The notes under the pieces: generated by a model
Seen by the model: the letters and a program-made list of their open reading frames with translations, nothing else
The model's database searches: none
What the model was told of the DNA's origin: nothing
Shown here: piece by piece, positions 23,691-34,306 of the stretch
How the letters are laid out: each line of letters opens with the position of its first letter
How positions within the stretch are numbered: position 1 is the stretch's first letter
Position numbers and translations under genes: made by a program
Assembly (NCBI GenBank): GCA_022749755.1
Contig: CM040453.1
Span: 17,679,368 to 17,743,367, forward strand
Reading direction: 5' to 3'
DNA from: Azadirachta indica
Lineage: Eukaryota; Streptophyta; Magnoliopsida; Sapindales; Meliaceae
DNA length: 64,000 nt

Positions 23691-24590
23691 TATCCTCAGT
23701 TAACTCACAATCTTTAATAATCTTCCCTAACACATTTCTCCTCTATTAGATTTTAATATGAAAAAACAGCCTTAACGTCAAAATTTTTTGTTAAATTTAA
23801 TAAATTTTTAATTCATTTTCTATTCTAACCCTGAATAATGCATGCAAAGGGTTAATCCAACTCGAATTTGTTAAAGTATAGAAGGTAAAAAGAAACTAGT
23901 TTACATGGAGTTCAAACCCTTGCACTCAATTGTGAATGCTAGATCAAATTAAATTTTATGAATATCTTGAACTCTTAGTATATATACTTTTTTCATATAT
24001 TAGCCTTATGTTAAAATTATAAATATGATAAATATATAACTTTCTAACCGATCTTAAATTTAAATGACAATTATAAAAAAATATTTTATAGTTATACTTG
24101 TGTAATTTTTTGAAAAAGTTGGAAAGATAAATTAATAGTTATTGATTTTATAACAGTAAACTAATAATGATTTTGTAAGAAAAAAATAGCATAGAAAACA
24201 AACTAATAATTAGTGTATAGATTTGTTGTAGAACCTCTGCCTATGCAAGTAGAGGGCAATATGTTTCATATCAAGGAATCAATGTGTCAATCACCCTTAA
24301 CTACCTTTTGTTTTTCAATCAAAATTTTTAAAACTTAGATGTGCCAATTGCCTTTATCAGTGACTGGTACCAACGTCCTCTAAATAAAAAGTAATAGTTC
24401 AATCCCTCCCTATATATAGTGGGACTGATTTTTCTTTAAAAATAATAAAAATAAATTTCATTTAAATTGAATCTAAATTTTTTACCTATATTAAATTAAA
24501 TTTGATTAAAACTTTCAATTTTTAATAAATTTTTAAAAGTTATACATGTAATTTATAATATTTTAAAAAATAAAGATATAGGTGTAAGCT
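23691..24590. other. AT-rich stretch, nothing recognised
   Basis: No open frame with family resemblance, no splice-site-bounded exon and no repeat shared with the rest of the window was seen here, apart from simple A/T runs. Confidence 0.4.
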
Positions 24591-25240
24591 TTAACTAAAT
24601 TCATCGGATCTAAATCGAATTTCGAATTCAAATTATTAACAAAGTATTTAATACCAATGTAAATAGTTGCTTCAAATAGTGGGACTTTCGTATAACTATT
24701 ACATATATTTATACTTTTAGTTGATTCCATTGTACTGTATAAATGACGTAACATTAATCCATTTTTATTCTATATAAATGCATGATTATCGTGAATATTT
24801 TGTCTTCATTGACACACCAAACCATCATTGTCTTGTTTCACTCGTATCCGAGGGATAAGGTTATTTCTATTTTTTAATATTTTTTTAATGTCAGTGGGTA
24901 ATACTTTAATATGTTTACCTTCATTGACATACCAAACCTTCATTGTCATTGTGAAACAAATCTCATTATTATTGGATAACTATTACAAAGATAAGGTTGT
25001 TTTTTTTTTTTTTCATTTTTGATATTTCTTTAATGTTAATGGTTAATACATTACAAAAGGCCGTGCACCATGAAACAAATTTGCAAGAGATTATCCGTCG
25101 TCCATCCACTATTTTGAAAACAAAGTGAAAGTGAAAGTATAATTCTTAAATTCTTAAGCATGGATTAGTGGATTACAATATTTTATATGTCACTGTGATC
25201 TTGCATTAAAATATTTTATACGTCAATTATGTCACGAAGC
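24590..25240. repeat. Repeat S, copy at 24.6-25.2 kb
   Basis: This is the counterpart of 22,560-23,130. It contains an extra internal duplication: the block TTCATTGACACACCAAACCxTCATTGTC near 24,806 recurs near 24,922. It also has a T16 homopolymer near 25,000. It ends in GTCAATTATGTCACG. Confidence 0.65.
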
Positions 25241-25567
25241 TTAATTGAATAATTTCTGTCATTTTATTTAGGTATCATTGTTTATCACAATCACATTCTT
25301 TTATTAAATAAATTCAAAGTAAGGTAAACCAAATTCTTTTATTAAATAATTACTATGGTTATGATAATTTAATTTTATTCAGCCAAACCAAATTTTGAAT
25401 ACATGAAAAAAAATAATACAATTAAACAAAGAAAACATATGTGATGAGAGTTCTACAGCCTTCACTTCACTTAATTCTGTCCATATTTATCCTATTTAGT
25501 CATCGTCAACATGTTCCAATTCAATTCATTAATTATGAGTTATAAATCTCTCGAATGCAGAACAAAG

Positions 25568-27671
25568 TCTATATATAACTAACCACGTTAATATCTTATA
25601 TGACTCTGTTAAATTACACATTTGTTACGCTTTATCATGATTAACTACGAAGTACTTGATCACCTCTCTATCTTACAATATCTTAAGTGTTAATTTGATT
25701 ATCAAAGTGTTGATATCCTCTCGGTTTCACAACTATCTAAATTGTGTTACCTTAAATCAATAAACGACTTAATCTTTTCCAAGCATCAAATCATTTATCA
25801 ATAATCATCTAATTTATCATACAGCAAATTAGAGACATTAAACACAAATGAATTGAAATTTACTAACATTAACAAATACTAAATATCTAAAATATGGTTC
25901 AAATAAACTATATCAAATCCATAGAACATGAAATTTAGCCTAATATACAAGAATCTGTAATACAAAGCAATCAGAAATTTATAAGTGCAAACATTAAATT
26001 AAGACAATAACAACAATATAAATTTTAAGAAAAAATAAAGAGAGGAAGAGATAAAACTAGAGAAATCGATGCTCAAATATGCAAATATTCAAGTATTCTC
26101 CCGAATTCCTTTAAGAAATGATGATTTTCCACCTCTCTTTCTTTAGAAATCTCTGCCTCCTTGGATATTTCTCTTCCTTTCTCGCACATTTTTTCTTCTT
26201 TGGTATCATGACTAATGTTAGAAAAACACAAAACCCATGCTTTTATTCAAATTTCCCGCATCCAAAATTGACCCAAGGGCGGAAGATGCCCCTTGGATGC
26301 ACAATAGGTCACGAAGAGGCGTGGGGATGCGGGGGAATGGCGCAAGCATGCCCCAGGTTTTGTTTTGTAGAGGAACAGTTGTTTGTGTCGTACAAGCTCG
26401 TGTGAGGTAGGCATGGCCGCGCCACCCTTGTTGTCCCGTGGTGTCTTTCTCCATTAACCAATGTTTTTTAGCTTGTTGCATACACCCTGCTTTGAATATG
26501 ATATACATGTAATATATTGTTGGAAAGCTCTAAATGTCTAGTTTACAAGTAATAAGCAGAACATGATTCCAAGTTATATGGAAGAAGATGTGATTATTTT
26601 AGTAATCCATACTCAGGATGATAGTTTCTACTACTTTAGCCCAATTTGCACCAAATTTTCCCTAATTTTGCTTTTCTTGCTTCTTTACAAACAAACACAA
26701 AATTTCATTAAGCTTAGCATTCTTTTTCACAAATTTTTAATTCATGAGTGAAATACTCATTAATCATTCAAAACACTTATGAAGACTATAATTACAAGTA
26801 CTTTTATTTTCATACTTAGAACACCCATAATTAATTATTTTAATAAAAATGTTCCAAAGCTTCTTTGAATTAAGTTATAAATGAAATATATAATTGTTGC
26901 GCCCTCGTTGCTGCTCGCATACTTGCTCTCATTGTCACCACCTTAAGCCATCAACCTTTCAAACTCATTAGTCTACATTGTTCCGATTGATTGAATTAAG
27001 TTCCAAGGTCTTGTACCACGGTGCCTTGTTTAGGCTAAGTTAGAAAGGATTCATGTAATTTTTCCTAGTTTATGCAAGTCTGGCAATTATTGGTTTACTG
27101 CTTTTGGCAAAGATGGTTACATATTTAGCAGCTGGTGTTGCTTTTAGTATATTGGATTATGTCTATTGTTGGCTTGTTGGAAGACTTTTGTTTTACTAAT
27201 GTGGATGGGTTCGGTCTGTGGGCTTACTGGATTATGCAAGTTTGGAATGCTGAAATTGAGTATTATCCTTTGTTAAATTTGATTTACTTGTTTGTCAAGT
27301 CTTACATACTAGATTATGTTATAATTTTTTTCTTTTTCCTTTCCATATATGTATACATGATTTCCCAGGCTTAGCCTTTCTTTTCATTTGTCTTATTATT
27401 TTCTATTTAATTGATTCTCTTTGAGCATTTGCATGGAGTTTGCTTGAAAAAATAGGAAAATGAGCTTATTTTAGATATTTTATTTTTTTAGTTGGCCAAT
27501 AAATAGTGAAATTGGAAAAATTACTATATAGAAGAGGTTTGTGTTAATGTAACAAACTTTCTAACTATCTGTAATTTCTACAAACCTCAAGGGAGGTATG
27601 TGAAAATACTCCCTTCATAAAATATAATATATTTACCTAAAATATATTAATAAAACTATAATAATATTATT
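25568..27671 (+). repeat. Repeat R, copy 3, left part
   Basis: This is the full-length version of R, beginning TATATATAACTAACCACGTT, with the G+C-rich patch at 26,270-26,440 (GCATGGCCGCGCCACCC) and the TATTGTTGGAAAGCTC word at 26,514. About 60 bp present in the other copies are missing around 26,840. The AT-rich tail is interrupted at 27,672 by a Mutator-like insertion and resumes at 28,861. Confidence 0.75.
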
Positions 27672-28860
27672 GAAATATTATCACATGCCTCTCCTAAAGT
27701 TTGGACTTATATCACTTGAAGAGGAAAAATGAAGTTTGTATCACATACCTTCCCTATGGTGTTAATCAACAGTTAGTTGACTGTCACATTTAGGGACAAA
27801 CATGTAAAAGCAGCAAGATTTTAACAATTGCTTTACTATTTGAACTCCAACAAAACAAAGAAAAACTCATTTAAGAACCTCGAGTCCATAAACAAATCTT
27901 TTTCGTCGAGTTATATGCGAAATCCTTAAAGAATAGATTGGACGGACATATAGTCTTCAAACACTGATCGGATGATGCGGAGACTCGTAAAATATACGAT
28001 AATGCATTTTTCAATTCCTATGATTAAGATTAAGGGTGTTGAAGCTGTAATGAAGTTTTATTATAAAGAGTTACAGAGTCAATTAGTTCAGATACGGTAC
28101 AAGGTTGGGCTAGGGCTGGCTTAGAAACTCGGGGTGCCCAGAAGCAGATAAGGGTGTTAGCAAGTCGGACGCAGTGGAAAACAGAGATTTTTCTAGAGGA
28201 GGTAGATGTACGATTAAGGATGGGATTTTTTATGCAGAGCTGTTAGATATCTTTGAAGGATGAGCAGTTTAATGGGAATGACATGTTGTGAATTTTAATT
28301 GACAATTAAGCCCATGACTGCCACATTGATTTCGTGACTTGAGTGTGTAAGGAATCGCTATGAAAATTGCAAAGATGGAAACTTCGGAATTGAAATTTGG
28401 ACAAGGAGAGGGTGAAAGAAAAAGAGAGAGAAGAGGATATGATGGAGTTTGCTTTTCATTGATTAGAGAAGGAAGGAGCTACAAAAACGGTGCATTTTGG
28501 CATGACGTGAGAGAGACATAGACAGATTAAAATGGTATTGGGATGTGGGTGAGGTTGGTTAAGGTAGTTGGGATACAGTTTGTTTTTGGTTTTATTTTTA
28601 TTTTTTTCTCATTTTATGTCTTTTTCACTTCAATTGATACGGAAGTTTAGGTTTCTAATGCTTCTATGCTTATGTATAATCACCTCATCTTCACGCCAAA
28701 TAATACATCAATGCAAATGCTGTTCAAAAAGTGTAATAGAGGGTATTTCAGTAAATTCACCATTTTATGTTAATGGACTAACCTTATAATGGAGGTATAT
28801 GATATAATCTTTATTCTTTCTCTCTAAGTGATACAAACTCAAATCACGTGATAATACTCC
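27672..28860. mobile_element. Non-autonomous Mutator-like element in repeat R
   Basis: This 1,189-bp insertion is flanked by the direct repeat TAATATTATT (27,662-27,671 and 28,861-28,870). Its ends are inverted repeats: GAAATATTATCACATG on the left, and GGAGTATTATCACGTG when the right end is reverse-complemented. Inverted similarity extends to a TATCACTT word about 30-40 bp inside. R copies 1 and 2 carry the uninterrupted site (AATATTATTTTACAACACC near 17,851 and its match near 20,620), so the insertion is directly documented. There is no transposase. Its interior (27,950-28,480) is less AT-rich and may hold captured DNA that I cannot identify. Confidence 0.85.
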
Positions 28861-29425
28861 TAATATTATTTTATAACACTTTAATAATGTAATACCTATT
28901 CATATGTAATAAATTTATTTATTTTATAATATATTTATTTTTGTTATTTTCTTTATATTTTATTTACATATAAAATATATTTTATTTAAATTATAATATA
29001 ATCATAAATATTAAATTAAATATGTCAGAAAAATAAATAAATTTTGTATACAGTAATAAACTAATATTTATTATACTTTATTGTATTTAATTTTCAATGC
29101 ATAATTAATATTAAATTATAAATATATTGTCAAATAGATAAATTTATATTTTAGTTATTACATATTTATAAATATTTTATTCTCAATAAATACTTGTTAT
29201 TATGATTATATTTAATATTTTAAAAATAATTTTTAATTAATAGCATTAAATAAGAATATATAATATTTTTTGATAAATATCTATTTCTGTTTTAGTTATT
29301 ATGTTTTTTTATAAATATTTTATTCTGAATAAATACTTATTATTATTATATTTAAGATTTGAAAAAATTTAATTAATTATTATCAAATAAAGATATAATA
29401 ATTATTTTTTAATAAATAGAAATCT
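28861..29425 (+). repeat. Repeat R, copy 3, right part (AT-rich tail)
   Basis: This resumes the tail of R (ACACTTTAATAATGTAATACC) with the internal 125-bp duplication seen in copy 1 (TTATTCTCAATAAATACTT near 29,177; TTATTCTGAATAAATACTT near 29,320). It ends about 70 bp before the promoter of the resistance gene. Confidence 0.75.
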
Positions 29426-29498
29426 TAAGTAATAATTTAAAATCATTGAGATTAATCACAGCTGGATAGAATAAACTTTAACTTTCATTTTCCCTTAT

Positions 29499-29505
29499 TA
29501 TAAAA
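29499..29505 (+). promoter_or_regulatory. Candidate TATA box of the resistance gene
   Basis: TATAAAA lies about 480 bp before the start codon and just past the end of repeat R. A plausible 5'-UTR intron (donor GTAAGC at 29,601, acceptor CTGACCAG ending at 29,904) would bring the transcription start close to the ATG in the mature mRNA. No experimental support; position and sequence only. Confidence 0.35.
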
Positions 29506-29600
29506 TTTAAATGCATAGCTATATTGCAAGAAGAAAGAAAAGGGAAACAAACAATAATCTGAATCATTTTCGGCCATCAGATCAGGTGCATGCACTTGCT

Positions 29601-29904
29601 GTAAGCTTTTCGAAATTCTTCATTTTATTGTTATTGTCTTCTGTAATACATATTACTTTGCTTCTCGTTTTATTTATTTGGCTGCTTAAGCTAAAATCAT
29701 ATCTACTTTTGTTCTTCATTTAATTTTTTTCCTTTTTAAAATTTACTTATTGTTTTTGTTGATATATGTCTGTCGTGGTGATCTGTTGCTGTTAGACTTT
29801 GCTTGCTCATTGAACTTTTCCATTTTTAAGTAGTCTTTGTTTACTCAAGGATACGTTCGTTGTCTCTGTTTTTTGCGCATTATTTTTCTCTTCTTTCTGA
29901 CCAG
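29601..29904 (+). other. Candidate 5'-UTR intron of the resistance gene
   Basis: The donor GTAAGCTTTT at 29,601 and a pyrimidine-rich stretch ending TTCTTTCTGACCAG at 29,904 bracket a T-rich segment typical of plant introns. Leader introns are known in many NLR genes. An alternative acceptor (ATAAAAG near 29,938) is possible. Confidence 0.3.
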
Positions 29905-29982
29905 TGATTGTTATTTGTTTTGATTTGCAAATAAAAGGAAATAAAAAGAAGAAAGACAAAGGAATATTCAGTCATAAGAAAC

Positions 29983-32900
29983 ATGGCAGACGGCGTGGCG
30001 GCAGAAGTAGGAAAAGCCGTTGTTTCTGGGATTGCATCAAAAGTTACAGAGATATTCTGGGATCCTATTGTACGGGAGACATCCTATGTCTTCAAATACC
30101 AGAACTACGTTCAGAAGCTGAGCAGTCAAGTTGTGAATCTCAAAGACAAAAGTCAAATGGTGGAACAACCCGTTAAGGATGCCGAAACACAGGGTGACGA
30201 GATTTTTGATGCTGTGAAGAAATGGGTAATTGAGAAGAATAAGATCGTTGAAGTAGCAGACAAATTAATCAACAAGGATGAAAACAAGGCTAAGAACAAG
30301 CGTTGTTTCGGAGGGTTTTGCCCCAGTTTGATGGCTCGCCGAAAGCTCAGCAAAAAAGCAGTGAAAGCGGAACAGGTAGCTACCGATCTCTTGGCAACAG
30401 GAAACTTTAGTAAGGTTTCATACCGTCCAGCTCCAGACAGGAGAGAATTTGATTATGGCATCAGAGAGTACCAGCAGTTTGATTCAAGAATGAAAGTTTT
30501 CCAGGATGTCATGGACGAACTCACAAAGGAATCTAAGTTCAACATGATTGGGGTGTATGGGATGGGTGGTGTGGGCAAAACCACGCTGGTCAAAAGAGTC
30601 GCGAAGAAAGTGATGGAAGACAAGTTATTTGATGAGGTGGTTATGGCTGAGGTAACGCAAACTCCTGAGTTGAAAGCAATTCAAGACAAAGTTGCTCACG
30701 ATTTAAGCCTCAAATTTGAACAGAATGAGACTGTATATGACAGGGCCGATCGACTGCGTAAAAGGTTAAAGAAAGAGAAGAGGGTGCTCGTAATATTAGA
30801 TAATATTTGGGGCAGTCTCGACTTGGAGGCTGTTGGAATTCCTTCTGGTGTTGATGATAGTAGGCAATGCACAATTTTGTTGACATCTAGAGATCAGCAT
30901 GTATTGTGCAATGTTATGAATTCTCAGAAGAATTTCTGGATTGAAGTTTTATCTAATGCAGAAGCAATGAGTTTGTTTTGGGATACTGTGGGTGATCATC
31001 CAACGTCCGATTTTCAATCTTTAGCCGTTGATATTGTTGGAAAATGTGGAGGTCTGCCACTCGCAATTAAAGCATTGGCAAATGCACTGAAAAAGAAGCC
31101 TCTTCCAGTTTGGAAGGATGGCTGGTATCACCTAAGAAATTCCAATCCAAGACGAATCCCAGGAATGGATCCATATGTGTATTCTTCCATAAAATTAAGT
31201 TATGATTTTTTGCAGAGCGAGGAAGCCAAGTCTTTGTTTCAACTTTGTGCTCTACAAAAAGATGGCAGTCAAATATTTATTAATGACTTGATGATGTATG
31301 GTATGGGCTTGGATTCGTTTACGGGTGTTTACACACTGGAACAAGGACGGATTAGGGTGGATGCGCTGATCCATAATCTCAAAACTTCGTGTTTATTGAT
31401 GGATGGAGACACTGAAGGGGATGTTAAAATGCATGACATCGTTCATGCCGTTGCTGTATCAATTGCCAGAGATGAGCTTATGCATAATATTCGCGATGTT
31501 GCTGACTTGAGGAAAGAGCCAGAGTATGGAATACAAAAAGATGCAACTGCCATTTCTCTACCCTATAGAAATGTTCCAGAGCTTCCGGAAAGGTTGGCAT
31601 CTCCAAAACTCAAGTTATTCTTGTTATTCTTGTGTACAGAGTACGGAAAACATTTGCAGATCCCAAACCACTTTTTTAAAGAGGCACAACAACTTAGAGT
31701 TTTGGTGTTAAGAGGCATTCACTTGTCTTCATTACCCTCTTCACTTGATTGCTTAATTCAGCTTCGAACATTGTCTTTGATGAATTGCCGCTCCCTAGGA
31801 GATGTGGCGACAGTTGGAGAGCTAAAGAAATTAGAGATTCTTTGTTTTAGAGGTTCGGGTATCAAGATATTGCCAGGAGAAATCGGACACTTAACCCAGT
31901 TAAAACTGTTAGACTTAAGGGATTGTTTAAACCTTGAGGTAATAGCACCCAATGTCATTTCAAAGTTGTCTCAATTAGAAGAATTATATGTGGGTGAAAG
32001 CTTCACTCAGTGGGAGAAGGGTAAAGGAGGAAGCAGTGCTAGTATTGTTGAGTTGAAGGCATTGTCCAAACTAAAAGTTTTGGATATACATATTCGGAAT
32101 GTCCAAATTATATCGCAAGATTTGGTCTCTGTGGAGTTGGCAGGATTCAAAATACTGATAGGAGATGTACTGTACGTGGGATATGAAACCTCAAGAACTT
32201 TGGTACTTGATGGTCTAGATAAGAGCCTATACTTGGGGAGTGGGATGAAAAAATTGTTGAGAAGAACTGAATATTTCTATCTAGGTAAACTAAACGGCTT
32301 TCAGAGTGTTAATGAATTAGCTGATAGGGATGGTTTTCCACTGTTAAGGTGCCTTATTGTACAAAATAGTTCCGAGATTTTATATATTGTGAATTCAGTA
32401 GGACTACTTTGTAATGCCTTTCCTGTGTTGGAGTCATTGTTCCTTTCTAATTTGATAAATTTGAAGAACATATGTCACCACCAACTCACAGAATGTCAGT
32501 TTTTCAACAAATTAGAAATCATTCATGTGAAAACATGTCATAAACTGAAGCATCTCTTCTCATTCTCCATTGCCCGAAACTGTGTGCGGCTTCAAGAGAT
32601 ACAAGTGACATATTGTGAGAACCTAAATTTCATTGTTGGCGAGGAAAGGGAAAGCCACATTGTCCGTGATGATGAAAGTATTGACTTCACTCAATTGCAC
32701 TCCCTCGTATTACAAAACCTACCTCAATATACGAGTTCAGGATTAGAGGCTTTCCGATCATCATCAACAACTACTTCAGCATCCAAAGAAATTATTGCAG
32801 AGGATGATCCTGGGGAATTTACAAAAGTACTCTTCAATAATAAGGTATTTTTTTCCTATTTTGTGGCCATTATATATATAAGGTTGGACAGTTTTTAAGA

Positions 32901-34275
32901 AGAATAATTCTTTCTGTAGGTCCGTTTTCCAAACATGGAGGAGTTGGAACTAAGATTACTTGACATTGAAAAGATATGGTTTCCTCAATTTCCGACTATG
33001 TTGACTTACTCTGGTCAAAATTTAACAAAACTGGAAGTGTACAAGTGTAATCGTCTAAAATTTTTGTTTCCGTATTATGTGGTTAAGAGTCTTGTGCGAC
33101 TCCAAGTGCTCGTAATAGATAGTTGTGATTTTTTGGAAGGGGTAATCGAGACCAGTAGGTTAGGAAGAGATGAAGAGCATATGATTGAATCAGTGGTTTT
33201 TCCCAAACTATACGACTTGAAACTATCATCTCTCCCAAAACTTACTAGCTTCATGTCATTGAGTTCCTCATTATCAGAAGAGAATAGTATCCTCCACAGT
33301 GAGACTGACACGCAACCTGTCTTTGATGGAAAGGTATTTCATTTTATTTGATTCACAATATTAAATTTATTTAACGTTTATAATTTCTTAACACAATTGA
33401 ATTTTCCGTACTTCAGGTAGGACTCCCTAGTTTGACGCAATTAGAAATTCATGGGGTGGATAATTTGAGACAAATATGGCACCACCAACTTGATTCAGGT
33501 TCCTTCAACAAATTAAAGGAGTTGGCCGTAATTGGTTGCCATAAACTAATGAATATTTTTCCAGTGAATATTATCGAGGGGAGAAGATTCGATGGACTAG
33601 AGACACTGCGGGTATATGATTGTAATTCAATAGAAGAGATAGTTGTGGAAGAAGAAACAAGCAGCTCTAATTCTAATTGCAGCAGGCAGTTTCACGTGTT
33701 TCCTCGATTAACCCGGCTGCAACTTGCTAATCTACCACAATTGAAAAGTATATATCAAGGAATCCATATTTTGGAATGGCTAGCGTTGAAAGATTTTGAG
33801 GTGAAATCATGCAATAAAGTGGAAATATTATTTGGTTCTTCGGAATCAAAATTATTGAGTCGGGAAAAAGAGAGCCAACAACCCGTGTTATTGGTTGATC
33901 ATCATAAGGTATGAAATAATTAATGCTTAATATATTAATGTTTTTTCGTATAAACATGAACGCGTATGCATAACGGTGCATGATGAGGCAAATTAACAGC
34001 GCCTCTCCCAAATAGCTCATTATTATTATTATTTTCTTTTTTATCTGAAGTTTGATGAAATTAATGTCTTAATTTATTCACATATATCTGATCTTCTCTT
34101 TTGTTGGCTCCATTTTTCCTAATTTATTCACATATATATTAATGATGTTTATGCTAATTATATATATATATATATTCATGATGTTAATGCTAATTAATTG
34201 ATTTCCTCACTTCAGGTACGATTCTATAGTTTGGAGGTGTTACAAATTGAATGGATGAAGAACTTGACAAAAATA

Positions 34276-34306
<31 letters not shown>

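Noticed and set aside
32845..32898. Continuation of the resistance-gene frame beyond 32,844
   Set aside because: The frame runs into a GT-initiated intron with a stop. Splicing at 32,844/32,920 gives a phase-0 join into VRFPNMEELEL, which continues the LRR.
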